From the NCBI GenBank assembly GCA_030180135.1, contig CM058236.1, positions 4,154,001 through 4,218,000 of the forward strand: a DNA stretch of 64,000 nt, in the 5' to 3' direction. Under the pieces are notes generated by a model, which worked only from the letters and a program-made list of their open reading frames with translations, was not told where the DNA came from and did no database searches. Positions 11,690-25,258 of the stretch are shown in pieces; positions within the stretch are counted from its first letter, which is position 1, and the number at the start of each line of letters is the position of its first letter. Origin of the DNA: Orychophragmus violaceus. Its lineage: Eukaryota > Streptophyta > Magnoliopsida > Brassicales > Brassicaceae. Made by a program: the position numbers and the translations under genes.

Positions 11690-11940
11690 CCTCCGGACCA
11701 TCTTCTCTCTCTCCTCCGGTTTCCTCTCTTCTTCGGTTCTCTCTCTCTTCTTTCTCTCTCTACTTTCTCTCTCTACTTTCTCTCTCTTCTTTCTCTCTCT
11801 ACTTTCTCTCTCTACTTTCTCTCTCTCTTCCTTCTCCTCCGGTTCATCTTCTTCTTCTTCTTCCCCCTCCTCCTTCTTCTTCTTCTTCTTCTTCTCTCTT
11901 CCTCCCTCTCCCTCACGTTCTCTCCTCTCTTCTTTTTTTT
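11690..11940. repeat. Homopyrimidine CT/TTC tract in the left LTR
   Basis: Near-pure pyrimidine tract on the plus strand. It has CTCTCTCTACTTT-like units repeated several times, then TTC runs. It also occurs in the right LTR (26040-26330) with different TTC copy number, so it is part of the family LTR. In transcription direction (minus) it is a long GA/GAA purine run. The acidic or lysine-rich reading frames across it are low-complexity artefacts. Confidence 0.88.
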
Positions 11941-12803
11941 TCCTTTGTTGTGTGATGAAAATGAAGAGGAGCAAGCTTCTTATATAGCATGAGAAGTCTT
12001 GTGAGCTGTGGACACATGGAGCATGACAAGTCTTTGTGAGGTGTGGACACATGTCTCCTTTTCATGCAATTTGGGCCAAATGAGTTCAAGCCCAATTCTT
12101 CTCTTCTTCCTCTCCTTCCAGCGTGGCCCATCCCCTTATTTTGGGCTGAATTTCTGTCTAAACTTATCTAAAGCTTTCCATAATGTCACCTAGTTATCCT
12201 GCTATAGATTAGTGAAGAAATAAAGAGTTAATTGTTCAATTAACACTTAATTATCTAAAAACCTTCGAAGCTTCAGAATAAATTCTTCAAACCTCCTTTT
12301 TAAAATACTAGACTCGTTTAGAAGAATTTATCAACTTGAATCACTTCAAACGGACACCCGTAGCTCTGGTTATGGATTTTACAACTTTGATCGGTTTTGT
12401 CGGTTTCCATTCCCGACGTACCGTTAAAATCATTAAAACTCCGTAGCCTCAGAAATAAATCCTCCAAGGTTCTTTTTAAACTACTATACTCCTTCAGATG
12501 AATGTAGAAATTCGTTTCACCTTAATCGGACTCCCGTAGCTCCCGATATGAATTTTACAAGTTTCTTCGGTTTTATCGGTTTCCATTCCGATAGTCCGAA
12601 AAACTTGTTTAGACTCCGATTCTTCCATTTCTGGTCTTCTAAATGTTCTTTACGTTTAAAAATAAGAACATTCGGCCCGTCTCAGCTTCCGGCTCATATT
12701 TTGGTAAAATTACCAAAATGCCCCTCATCTTCTGGAAATTACGAAAATGCCCCTGTTGACTTTTCTGCTACCCGTTGACCATTTCTTGATACAGGGTATT
12801 ACA

Positions 12804-12818
12804 TTCTTCCCCACTTAC
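12804..12818 (-). promoter_or_regulatory. Element A polypurine tract
   Basis: On the minus strand GTAAGTGGGGAAGAA directly precedes the left LTR start TGTAATACCC. It is the PPT and fixes element orientation. The same tract occurs at 56320-56333 in element B. Confidence 0.85.
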
Positions 12819-14550
12819 AGGAATTTGGTCCCCGAATTCTCCGTTACTAACTAACTTCGAATTGGGAACTAAATTCTGTAAGTCTCCGTCTCTCAATCTA
12901 ATCCAACTCCGCTTCGCTGCTTCCGCTCTGATCTCAAAGTGCACCCGCTCTTTCGATGCATACTGACTTTCGAACCATTGGCTTGCACCAAACTTCTCTA
13001 CATCGATCTGTACTGTGATTTCACATTCATTGCCCTTGACTGCACGGCTTCACCCTGAGTCTTGTTTTTATCTGCGCCATCTGATACTGCTTGAATTCCG
13101 AACCAACTGCAACTACATTCCCGATGCTCAACTGATTTCTGCAAAACATGGTCTTGCACAAAGCTCAATATACCGATATCTTGACCTTCCCACACTGAAT
13201 AGCTTGATTCATGATTACTTCTGGTTTCTCACTGATTGCTTTACTGGCTCCGATCTTGATTCTTGATACCAATGATCTCGACTGAACTGCTCTATTCAGG
13301 TTTCTGATCCCATCTGCGCCGACTAATACTCTAGGCTTTTCCACTTTTCTTTACTTCCCCGATCACGCCATAATAACTCATCCTTCATTCCCGTCGCTTA
13401 ACTTGTTTCCAAAGATTACCGCTCCCGACCGATATTATGGTCATATCGATGTCCTCCCTTCCGCCTAAACCTCCATACTCATGCATCCCTTGAACTTCCT
13501 CGATCACTGATTTCCACGCTTCATTGATTCCAAAACTTTTCTTCCCACTGATATCCTCGAACGGACTTCTCCACTAACTTTGATGCTTCTGAATCTCTTT
13601 GCTAACTTATCAAACTCATCCGTCTTGATTCCTCCTGTCACTGATACTCAAACTCTTTTCTGAATCCGCACTACCTTTCTTGCAGGCTCGGGTCAAACTG
13701 CTTCCTGAAATACATCTCGTCTCTCGGGTTCGGGTTCGGTCTCGTGTCCTCGTCAAATCGTCCATCACGTCCTACATCAACAACCTCAACAACACTGGAA
13801 CGGTTAGACCTCTTTCTAACCTACTCCCGATATCACTTCCATATAGAATTATGGTTACTTAGTCATGTACCCAACGGTCACACATGGCTAAATAACAATA
13901 TCCTATCATTTCGCTCAATCTCGAATAAGTTCTCTATAAAGGCCGTTTTAACAATCATTCAGAATGCAACACGGAAATTCTACACAACCTAACGATCATG
14001 CGACTGTTATGCTACCATCATATCCATTAAATGAATGCTGCAATTAAAATCTATCAACCTAGCGAACAATGCAATGCATCGATCAAGCTAACACATTAGC
14101 GATCAACCAAACACAATGCTAGCAACCTAGCGATTAAACAAAATACAGCGATTCAGAATCAACAACTACCAACCTCGCAAGGCAATTCAACACACACACA
14201 ATCAATCACGCAAATCGGCGATTACAATTGGTTCTCAGGGTTCGGATGGATACCGTTTGTTCGGACCATCATTTATTTTCACATCGCAACTATATTGCAT
14301 TCACAACCATCATGAGTGTGCAATATAACCACTCCGCTACTCAAAACGACAACCGAAATACTTCACATCCACTACGTAAATAAAACATCTATTCACCACA
14401 TAGAGTTTTAGATACGTAGGTCCGTCAAAGTCTACATATTAGCGGTTACCAATCCGTCCCACAAGAAACACCACTACACGCAACCGAGTCGTCAGAGACG
14501 AGCACAAGCCGATCTACACACATCAAACAACGAGTTAGAGCCCTTACTTA
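12819..14550 (-). other. Element A internal region, no recognisable gene
   Basis: About 1.7 kb between PPT and gag remnant. All frames are short and I recognise no pol motifs (no DTG, YVDD, integrase HHCC or DDE). The same holds for 56334-57440 of element B, so the lack of pol is a family trait and not a deletion in one copy. Confidence 0.7.
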
Positions 14551-14559
14551 CCTGGGCCT

Positions 14560-15537
14560 AACTATTCCAACCCTAACAGCCCCAACACGATCGGAATGTC
14601 CAACACAAGCGACATATCGGTTCATGGTGGTAACCACTGGCAGGTGTGCCGGGAGGATGTGGTGGGTGTGCATCTCCGAACGGTGCTCCAACTCACTGCG
14701 GTTCTTCCGTCGAACATAAACGGGTAATGTGGCCCTCACGACCACAAATCTGACAAACAGTAACGGGCGATGGGCGTGGCCACAGTAGTAAACTAGTGTC
14801 TGGTGATCTGACGCGCCACACAACTTGACAAAAGGAAACAAACTCCGAAGAAGGATCCTGAAAACACTCGAACGCACGATGACCCTACACTCCACATATC
14901 TGGTAAACTACTGGCGCTGAGCGAGACCTACGGGAACAGACAAATGCTCGATGTCCCCCGTCTCCACATCTCCGACAAGTCCTCGATCTTCTCGGCGGTT
15001 GCACCAAAGGCGGTTGAGCTATAGGTATCTGAGCGACTGATGGCTGACTGACAAGCTGCGGAATAAGCTCTTCGTCACACATATGTGGTCCTGGTCCGAT
15101 TGGTACGGCTCACGATAGTACGGATCGTCTGGTCAAGGACACCAGTGTAAATGGAAACTGTGAACTCCGTATGCGCTACACTCCCGGTATGCAGGCATCG
15201 CTGGTTGCGAGTCCGTCGTGTCTTCTGATCGGATCTCTGGCGGCGCAACTGGCTCGGTCGGCGGTGTGACAAGCTCAAACTGTGTATCCGACTTCGACAT
15301 CGACTTCGGCTCAGCCCCTGATAATGGCTCCGTCGCAGAGAGTGGCTTGGTAAAATCGAGTGATGGTGATGCCAAACTATCAAGTAGTGTACAAAGCAAC
15401 CCTGGCCGTGGATCCGGCTGTTGGTGCAGTCCAATCTGCTGCTCTAGAACGTCCCCAAATATCTCCATCTGCTCATCAACGTGCCGCTCCCAATACGGAT
15501 GCTGCTCTAACTGAGCTCGACACTGTGCCGCAGTCAA
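14560..15537 (-). pseudogene. Gag-like zinc-knuckle gene of element A, broken
   Basis: Minus-strand remnant of the gene that is intact in element B (57475-58848). Positions 15133-15537 read a conserved acidic/proline block (EQHPYWERHVDEQMEIFGDV, then ELVTPPTEPVAPPE, ending at a CSAYGVHSFHLHWC knuckle whose second Cys is now Tyr). After frame changes a CRRCGDGGHRAFVC knuckle follows in 14885-15082, and CCHC-like pieces continue to about 14560. Stops between the blocks make it non-functional. Confidence 0.78.
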
Positions 15538-15803
15538 TCCAGTGATAACTCATATCGTTCGCTGATATCCCACACTATGCACCCACACCCACACACATAC
15601 CGTCCAAGGACACTCTGCTGCTGACTGCAAACAAAACGCTGATAAACATTAGTACAGATAATACAATTCCTACACCATCCCAACCCCGAATTCACGGACG
15701 CGGCTCGGTTTCCTAATGGATGCTTGGGTAAAACACAATTTTGACTCGATAAAACACGGAAAACACTCAGAAATGAATAGCTTCGAAACCCATGCAGAAC
15801 CAT

Positions 15804-15815
15804 GCTCTGATACCA
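15804..15815 (-). promoter_or_regulatory. Element A primer binding site
   Basis: On the minus strand TGGTATCAGAGC, five bases (15816-15820) inside the 5' LTR (right copy). It matches the initiator Met tRNA and shows that the right LTR is the 5' LTR. Confidence 0.9.
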
Positions 15816-17317
15816 CCTTTTGTAACGCCCCTTTCCCATTATCCGCTGACCGACGAGCTGACCGGTCAACAATCAAACAAGAACATGACCAAGTCGAACT
15901 CGGGCAAGTCAAACAGAAAAGGTTTGTCACAAGACGAAGCCAGAGACAGATCGGTTTGAGACAAAGGCTCGCACTAACCCGTCTTTGACTCCGCTATCCT
16001 CACTTCCATGATACAAAGCTTTTCAACTTGTACCACTTCCGTGAGTTGTGTCGGTTCGGACAAAACACAATATCAGGAAAGCGTATTCATTTCTGAGTAA
16101 TCAAACGTTACATGCAACGTTTAACTGTCTTTACAAAACGATTGCCATAAATAAAAACGATCATCGTGTTGCAACACAAAATGGTACTACAAGGTACCAA
16201 AAGCCGAACCGAAACAAAACTCCAAAAACGTCGAATCAAAAATCCGCCACAAGCAATCCCGAGACTACACCGAGGATCTCCCGCGTCCGCCGCTGCTAAA
16301 CCTGAAAACCACAAAAAGAGTCTAATGAGCGATCTAAGATCACCCAGCGAGACGGCTCCTCACTACGGCTGCTAGACTATCTAGCATCTACAAATTCCCG
16401 TCCCCAAAATCCCAAAAGAACAATCAATACGATAAACGGTCGATCACGCACTACCACGTCGTGTCGAACCCACAACACACAATCATTCGAATAACAACAC
16501 CATCACCAACACAAGAGTAACCAAGGGAATCGATAACACTGCGGCACATGCTCTCGATTGGAACTCGATCTAACTATCGCGCAACACCAACAATGTAAAC
16601 TCAACACAGGGCCCTTACGATCTCGGTAACTTCCACGGGTTCTCATTGTCACCAACATGGTAACTAACCCCACGACTCCTAGACGTCAACACGAAGTCCA
16701 ACGGCTAGGACACTGTTCTCAGCCCATCGATACGCAGTGACTCCGGTTACCCCCGGCAACCCGAGTTTCCATGCGATTCGGCCCTAGGACATGACCCCGT
16801 GTTCTCCGAATCACACACCTACCGGCGTCACCCAGTAGGTTAACACCATAACCAGCCCCACTGCCCGAAGGCACGTGTCTGATCAGGTAGCTACCCGAGG
16901 ATCCAATCGGGTCGGAAGTACCGGAACGTAACCAAACACCTAGACTTTCGGGATCTAACGCACCCTAGAGTCCTAGTGCAGAAAAGTAAACACGCAGACT
17001 CGCTCGGACTCTAGCAATCGTTCACCATCAATAATCAACAACAATCCCAACACCACGTCCCGCAAGTCTACACACACGCACACACAACCACCACCGCTCT
17101 GACTCGGCACCACACCGATCCAGCCACCACGACTTAACCGGTCCAGTGACCAAGTTAAGTACCACACGGATTGCTCGGCCCAACACCGAGACAATCTAAA
17201 AGGCCTGCACAACAAAGCTCAACAACAACCACACAACAACAACACAACAACAGTCACCACACAACCAGGCCTCTTAGGGTTTTTAAAGTCTTTTAACCAA
17301 TTCACGTCCGCTACCTT

Positions 17318-17416
17318 GGATTAGCGGATTGCTAATCCGTAGACGGCCCATATCTCATTAACGTCCACTTTTAACCCATTCAAGTCCGCTACCTTGGATT
17401 AGCGGATTGCTAATCC
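17318..17416. repeat. Two tandem LTR hairpins, right LTR
   Basis: Stem-loops at 17318-17338 and 17396-17416 with arms GGATTAGC/GCTAATCC, equivalent to those at 3096-3193. Confidence 0.85.
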
Positions 17417-18107
17417 GTAGACGGCACACCAATCACACACTTTCCCGTTTTCTTACTTTTCCAAGTGTCTTTTTATCACATCCCCGATCCGTCGGTTTAG
17501 AGCTAGTAGCTCACTAAACTCCCCGACGTCTCATCTTTCTTTACTTAATTCATTTACCTTTCTTTAACCTTCAATATACTTATTCCCGATACCCCTTTCA
17601 TACTTTATACATTGGTTAGGTTTAAGTCCGTCTTTTAATTCCGTCTCACTTCTCGTATATATGTTCATTCGATATCGTTCTTTCATACATATATATATGC
17701 ATATACGGCCCTATCATGCCACGACTATATGCACGCAACAACCAACGTTACTACCAACCTAACGGCACACAACAGGTTTAATCCATTTAATTCTCACAAC
17801 CCTAACATGCGTCTTAAACCTTAACCGGTTTATCGTTAATCAGTCAATTCAATTCTCAAGCCCAATTAAATCACATCCGGGTATACAAACCCTATTTCTA
17901 CGGTTTCTCATTTCTCGATCTACATGCTTCTAGCTTCGGTGTTTGAGCCGACTCACAGTGCTATGATGACACGGACGGACGGATTGACGGGCTAGCGGAA
18001 CAACGAGACCCGGCACGAACCCGACGCTAACCCGAACCTTTCCCCGAATCTCCGCTGCTTTGACCCGACCTTGACCCGCGCTTGACCGTAACATTGACCG
18101 TAGTAAT

Positions 18108-18744
18108 TGTTGGAATTGTGTCCAGTAATCTCGGTACTGTCTCTAGAAAGTAAGAGTATGTCAATGATCAGACATAAGTCATATAATACTGGGGGTCATG
18201 ATGGCTTGCTAGAGTCCGCTCATGATCTATAAGTCTTGGACTTATTGCCTTTATTATATGATCCCATATGGGTCACACGCCTAAGCTAACAGGAAAATGT
18301 GTTGGAACGGCTTAGCAGAAGTACGGTAAAAGTGCCAGGCATTTGTCGTACTTAGAGAGAGATTAATGGGTCTGATTAAATCTAAGGGATTTAATCAGAT
18401 TGGTATTTGGGCCCAAAAGCCCAAAAGGAACTAGACAAGTTTTATAAATAAAACTTAAGTCTGAGTCCCAAAAAACCCCAAGCCCCTGCGATTTCTCTCT
18501 CTCTCTCTGCGCCTCCTCTCCCTTGGTCTAGCAGCCTTCTTCCTGCTTGGTGTGCGTGTGTGAACCTATGGAGGAGTTATCACTTGGTGGCTCTGCTGAT
18601 CTCTGACCTGTTCTTCATATTCCGCTGCATAAAAAGGTAACAGGTGAGATCCATTAAGTTTCTAGCAAGAGAACCTAGATCTGGCATGTTTAGGATCTAT
18701 TAATCTGATGAATTGAATCAGGATTAACACCAAAAGATCCTTCA
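18108..18744 (+). repeat. Copia-2 5' LTR
   Basis: 637 bp. The first 215 bp or so are nearly identical to Copia-1. The remainder is strongly diverged and ends in ATCCTTCA rather than GATCCAACA. The PBS TGGTATCAGAGCC follows at 18746. Confidence 0.94.
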
Positions 18745-18757
18745 GTGGTATCAGAGC

Positions 18758-20433
18758 CATTGGTTCTGTGTTTTTCTTGTTTAGAATCTTGTTTAGGATT
18801 GTTTAAGAAGTGTTTTGAATCAATCTACTGATAAGAGAAATCACTTAAGCAACAAGGAATTGAAACCTACACATATTTGAAATCGCAAAAACCAAGCTAT
18901 ATGACTTGGATTGCGTCGGCCGAGTGATGATCCGATCAACCAAGCCGATCGCATGTATCGATCAAGGATCGATGGCGTGGATCGCGTTGGCCGGTCGGAT
19001 CGATCGACCGTGAGGCGCAAGGCAGATCGCTTGTGTCGCGTCCCGTCCGATCGCGGAGAGATGGGCCGATGATCGCATGGATCGTGCGATAGCCGATCGC
19101 ATGGATCGCGTCTCGTCCCGATAGCATCGTCCCGCGATCGTCCCGAGCAATCCCGTCCGCGTCCCGAGCGTCCCGTCCGAGCATCGTCGCGAAAGACATG
19201 GACCGATCTTGGATCGCGTCCGTTGCTTGCGGCTGACTCGATTGCGGCTAGGTCACAACCGTGAACGGTTCGTGACCAATCGGTTCGGTTCGGTTTAAGG
19301 CTCGGTTTAAAATTTCATTAAAATTTAAACGTCACGGTTTAATAAACAGACTTAATAAATTTATTAAGTTCTGGTTAAACCGGGATAAGAAATCCAATGT
19401 CGAAATAATTATTGGATTTTGTGCCTAAACCAGGATTTTCTAATTTAATTTGGTTGGACCAAATAAATTGAGAAAATCCGGTTTAGTAAATAACCGGTTG
19501 ACAATTGTGGTCATCGTAGTAATTAAAATTTGGTTAGACCAATTTTAATGAACCAGACCGGTTATGTCATTTAATTGGACAATTGGGTTATGTCTTGGAC
19601 ATGGACCAATTCTTGGGCCTCGGGCCAAGAAGTTAAAACAATTGGGCCAATTATTTGAGTTTTTCTTCAGATTAATTTAAAATTTATTTTATAAAGTTAT
19701 ATAAATCGATTTTAAATTAAAGTTTCCGAAATTTTGAAATTAGAAAGTTTCTTAAAATAGAAGTTTCTAGATTTACATGTTTTGGATTTTAAGAAATTTC
19801 TAAAGTTAGAAAGTTTCCGGTTTTAGAAAGTTTCCAATTTTAGAAAGTTTCCAAAAATAGTAGGTTTCCCAAAATGGAAAGTTTCCCAAAATAGTAATCT
19901 TCTATTTTTGGGATGATTTTAATAAACCTACAAACCTCAAATAATATCAAGCGTTGGATGTCTTGTTCAGTCTATGTCAGCCGTCAAAGCCCATTCAATT
20001 GTATTCATGGCCTTACAGTGTGAGGGTGACTACTTTTGCGTGGATAAGACGGTTTGTGATTCATAAATGTCATTGGGAGTCCCAGACATTAATGATTACA
20101 TGACTGTATAGTCTGGTTTTCTTGACTGGGCCATCGGGAGTCCCGGGCCTTGAGACATCAGAGTGGATTGGGCCTCGGGCCCAGATTCACAACCAAGAGT
20201 TATATCACGGATATAATTAGCCGACATAGGGCTTACCGATATAAGCTAAGGTTGGGTAATGGCCAGTGGCCTACTTTGATCTTAGTTATATGTGGATCTT
20301 GGAATCATTATATTCTATTGAGGGTAACTTATGTTATTGAATATAATGCGTGATTAATCATATTAAATTTAATACGAGATTAATCATATTGAACATATTA
20401 ACTAATAACCTTTTTATCTTATATATTTCAGCT
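18758..20433 (+). other. Copia-2 long leader
   Basis: About 1.68 kb, homologous to the Copia-1 leader but clearly diverged in its first two thirds. It includes a GATCG/TCCCG-rich part (18915-19215) with different repeat content. A splice-acceptor-like TTTCAG lies three bases before the ATG at 20434. Confidence 0.7.
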
Positions 20434-23400
20434 ATGACTACTACAAGCACACAAAACACATTCTCAATCCGGTCTGTTCTCGAGAAGGAGAAGCTGACTG
20501 GAACGAACTTCCTGACGTGGTCTAGGAACTTGAGGCTGGTCCTCAAGCAGGAGAAGAAGGATTATGTCCTTCGTGATCCCCTCCCCGAGAGGCCTCCTAA
20601 CAATGCCGCCAGGACTCTGCATAATGCTTGGGAAAAGCATTCGTCAGATGAAAATAATGTCTATTGCCTGATGTTGGCGACAATGACTGCTGAGCTGCAA
20701 ATGCAGTTCGAGATTGTGTTGTCACCCATCGAGATAATGGCAAGCCTGAAATCGCTTTTTCAGGAGCAAGCAAGGACTGAGAGGTTTCAGACAGTTAAGA
20801 ACCTCTTAGACTGTAAGTTGGCTGCAAATGCGGCAGTGAGTCCTCATGTCTTGAAGATGATGGGTTATCTCGATCATCTTCAGAAACTCGACTGCCCTAT
20901 CAGCCAGGAACTTGCCTGCGACATCGTTCTGCAGTCTTTACCTGCAAGCTATGATCAGTTCATTCTGAACTTTAACATGCATGGCTTGAGTAAGACATTG
21001 CCTGAGCTTCACGGAATGCTCAAGACTGCAGAGCCCAACTTGAGGAAAACCGCCAAGGACCCCAATGTGCTTATGGTGCAAAAGGGCAAGGGGTTTAAGA
21101 AATCCTCTGCTAAGGATAAGGGAAAGGCCAAGGCTGTCCAAGTCGCGGACAAGGACACGCCAAAGCCCAAGCCCAAGTCCAAGGCTGGGCCAACTGACAT
21201 ATGCAGGTTCTGTAAAGAACCAGGGCATTGGAGGAGAGAATGTAAGAAATTCCAAGAAGGTCTAAAGGAATTGAAGAAGAAGACTCTCGAGACTTCTTCA
21301 TCAGGTATTTTTGTTATAGAAGTTAATACAACTACTTCTGATAATACCTCATGGGTTATGGATACTGGTTGTGGGGCTCATATTTGTACTAATATGCAGG
21401 CACTCAGCAACAGTAGAAGGCTGAAGCAAGGACAAGTGGAGCTACGAGTTGGGAATGGAGCGAAAGTTCCTGCACTAGCTGTAGGCACATACTTGTTGTC
21501 TTTACCTTCGGGATTGATTTTAGAACTCAATAATTGTTATTTTGTACCTGCTATAAGCAGAAATATTATTTCAATTCCTTTGTTGGATTTGGAAGGTTAT
21601 GATTTTTCAGTTAAGAATAAATTATGTTCCTTCAATCGCAACAATTTGTTCTCTGGTTGTGCCCCTCTTACGAATGGGCTTTACATACTCGATCAATCCG
21701 CGCCAATTTATAACATTAATACCAAACGGTTCAAACCTAATGAGGAGAACCGAACGTTTCTATGGCATTGTCGTTTAGGGCACATCAGCGAGAAACGCAT
21801 CAAGAGGCTCCATTCGAATGGACTTCTTGGCTCATTTGACTTTGAGTCATGTGAGAAATGCGAATCCTGCATGATGGGCAAAATGACACGGGCCCCCTTT
21901 AATAAACCTAACGAGAGGGCCAGTGACTTATTGGGCCTGATACACACTGATGTGTGTGGCCCAATGTCCACAAATGCAAGAGGAAACTATCAGTACTTCA
22001 TTACCTTCACTGATGATTTCAGTAGGTATGGATATGTTTATTTAATGAAACATAAGTCTGAATCTTTTGAGAAGTTCAGAGAATTCCAAAATGAAGTACA
22101 GAACCAACTTGGCAAAAGCATTAAGGCTCTTCGGTCCGACCGAGGAGGAGAATACTTAAGCCAAGAATTCAGTGATCATCTAAGAGAGTGTGGGATCGTG
22201 TCCCAACTCACTCCTCCTGGAACACCTCAATGGAATGGTGTGTCTGAGAGGAGAAATCGGACCTTATTGGATATGGTTCGATCTATGATGAGTCACACAG
22301 ACCTTCCAATATCCCTTTGGGGATATGCTCTGCTAACAGCAGTGTTCACTCTAAATAGAGCGCCATCGAAAGCAGTAGCAAAGACACCATATGAATTATG
22401 GACTGGAGTGGCTCCAGTACTGTCTTATCTTAGAATTTGGGGTTGTGAAGCATATGTCAAGAGATTAATCTCAGACAAGCTTACACCAAAGTCTGATAAA
22501 TGCTACTTCATTGGTTATCCGAAGGAAACCAAGGCTTATTACTTCTATCTACGTTCCGAGAACAAGATTTTTGTTGCCCGGGATTGTAACTTTCTTGAGA
22601 GAGAATTTCTCTCTAAGAAAGACAGTGGGAGTAAGGTACTGCTTGAAGAAATTCAAGATGAATAGGATACTGCTCAACCTAATGAGGAAGAGCAGCAGGA
22701 GGACATACAAGAAATTGTAGAGCCTGAACCTGTAGTACCTGAAGTTCGAAGATCCGGGAGGATCCGTCACGAACCCGAGAGATATCAAGGATTCCTCGTG
22801 ACTAACTGTCATGATCTTTTGATCATTGATGGTGATGAACCATCGAACTTCAATCAAGCCATGATGGGCCCAGATTCCTCGAAGTGGCGCAAGGCCACTG
22901 ATTCCGAAATGGACTCCATGTCGGTCAACCAAGTGTTTTCGTTGGTTGACTTACCCGCTGGTGTAAAAGCCATCGAGTGCAAATGGATCTTCAAGAAGAA
23001 GATTGACGTGGATGGAAATGTCCAGATTTATAAAGCCAGGTTGGTGGCAAAAGGTTTCAGACAAGTTCACGGTGTGGATTACGATGAAACCTATTCCCCA
23101 GTGGCAATGATGAAATCTATTCGGATTCTACTAGCAACTGCAGCTTTTCATGATTATGAAATTTGGCAGATGGACGTAAAAACCGCCTTCCTGAATGGAA
23201 TTCTGGAAGAGGATGTGTATATGACACAACCTGACGGTTACATAGATCCAAAGAATGCTGGGAAAGTATGCAAGCTTCATAAATCCATTTATGGATTGAA
23301 GCAAGCATCGAGGAGCTGGAATCTTCGTTTTGATGAAGCGATCAAGCAATTTGACTTCATCAGAAACGAAGAAGAACAATGCGTGTATAATAAAACTAGT

Positions 23401-24411
23401 GGGAGCAAGATAGTATTTCTTATTCTGTATGTCGATGACATACTGCTTCTCGGAAACGACGTTCCAATGCTGAAGTCTGTAAAGGACTGGCTTGGAAGTT
23501 GTTTTTCCATGAAAGACATGGGTGAAGCCGCATACGTTCTTGGAATCAGGATCTACCGGGATAGATCTAGAAGGCTGATAGGCTTGTGTCAAGATTCATA
23601 CATTGACAAAGTCCTACAAAGATTCAGCATGAAAGATTCCAAGAAGGGCTTCACACCAATGGTACATGGCACAACGCTAAGCAAGAAGCAGAGCCCTACG
23701 ACGGCTGCTGAGCTTGAGCGCATGAAGAATATTCCTTATGCATCTGCAATAGGATATGTCATGTATGCCATGATCTGTACTCGTCCTGATGTTGCTTATG
23801 CATTGAGCATGACGAGTAGATACCAGTCAAATCCAGGTTAAAGCCACTGGATTGCCGTAAAGAATATCTTGAAGTATCTAAGACATACTATGGACAAGTT
23901 CTTGGTATACGGTGGAAGTGATGTGCTTAAAGTCAGTGGATTCACGGACGCAAGTTTCCAGACAGACCAAGATGATTTCCGGTCACAGTCCGGTTATATC
24001 TTTTGTCTGAATGGCGGTGCAATCAGTTGGAGAAGCTCCAAGCAAGACACCGTTGCTGATTCCACTACAGAAGCTGAATATATCGCCGCTTCAGAAGCTG
24101 CGAAGGAAGCTGTTTGGATACGAAAGTTCATTATTGAACTAGGTGTGATACCAGATGCGGCTGAGCCTCTGGCACTGTTTTGTGATAACAATGGTGCTAT
24201 TGCTCAGGCAAAGGAACCAAGATCACACCAGAAATCCAAGCATGTTCTAAGAAGATTTCACTTGATACGTGACATCATTAATAGAAAGGAAGTCAAGATC
24301 AGTCGAGTTCAGACAGATGATAACGTCGCTGATCCATTGACAAAGCCACTCCCAAGGCCTAAGCTCGAGTTCCTGACTGAAGCTGTAGGCATTAGAGACA
24401 TTGAAATGTAA
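20434..24411 (+). pseudogene. Copia-2 gag-pol with two in-frame nonsense codons
   Basis: The frame is exactly as long as in Copia-1 (3978 bp) and stays open apart from two substitutions. A TAG at 22663-22665 replaces CAG after integrase, a C-to-T change in CHG context as expected from deamination of methylated cytosine. A TAA at 23839-23841 replaces GAA between RT and RNase H. Gag, protease, integrase, the RT YVDD and the RNase H residues are otherwise preserved. The first stop leaves a 743-aa product ending after integrase with no RT, so the copy could move only in trans. An upstream in-frame ATG at 20350 exists, but the conserved start is 20434. Confidence 0.95.
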
Positions 24412-25258
24412 TCTAAATTTGAGTGGGAGTTTGAGGGCTTTATTTAGTATTTTATATGTTCTTGTAAAACATTTTATGTTTAATGAAATTATTATTTCAA
24501 GATTATTTTAACTGTGATGAAATAATCGTTCCAAAGTGATATAAACCATTTTATAGGTCATCGAAGTAAGTGACTTGATCTTGAGTCATCAAAGTCATTT
24601 AGCTTGATCATGAGACCCTATATTTGATAGATGGCTTATATCATCCAGTCCCTAGTCGAAGGTTGTTGAAATTGGAACACCAACAACCGTGTGAGACTAG
24701 ATTGGTATGTGACTTATGACAAAGTCTCAGTGTGTCATAGATGCGCGGCATCAAAGTCAGTACATAGGTGTATGTGGGGTACATACGACCGGACTAGACC
24801 CGCTTATAAGAACTCTTCAGGATATTTATATCTGTGTCATAAGAGATTCTTACTACGACTATAGAGTATAGTCCTTAGACCTGAGTTCGCATGCATGTGA
24901 CTGCACATGAACTAATGCGCTTTGATCATTGTCTAATGCTGTCGTTAAGCGATAGTTATAAGGACCTTGTTTGGGTGTATTATGAAATAAGTAGTTTACA
25001 GTGATGGAACAAGACGGGATTTGTCCCTTCAATATAAATGGAGTGAATATCTCTAGGCCAATCGGAGATTTGAATACTGGAAAATGCATGGCCATGCTCA
25101 AACGGACTTTCCCGAGTCGTTTGGATTGTCAGTATCATATCAGAGTCCGATGAACAAGATTAGGCTTTATAAGGATGACACTAATCTTGCCTTATGACTA
25201 ATCGAGATATTGAGACAAAAGGATTATGAATACAGAGATTCCAGTACAAGTGGGAGAT

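Larger units (their letters stand above)
1599..12803 (-). repeat. Element A 3' LTR (left copy), split by Copia-1
   Basis: It starts TGTAACGCCCC on the plus strand and ends GGGTATTACA at 12803. The LTR sequence is 1599-3762 and 11547-12803; the 7.8 kb between is Copia-1 plus one TSD copy. Net length is 3421 bp, very long for an LTR. I see no coding sequence in it. It holds two hairpins (3096-3116, 3173-3193) and a homopyrimidine tract (about 11690-11940). Confidence 0.9.

Noticed and set aside
11588..12052. Minus-strand 154-aa Glu/Arg/Lys-rich frame, and its counterpart at 25944-26429
   Set aside because: It is translation of the CT/TTC tract of the LTR. It is low complexity, differs in length between the two LTRs and has no homology signal.
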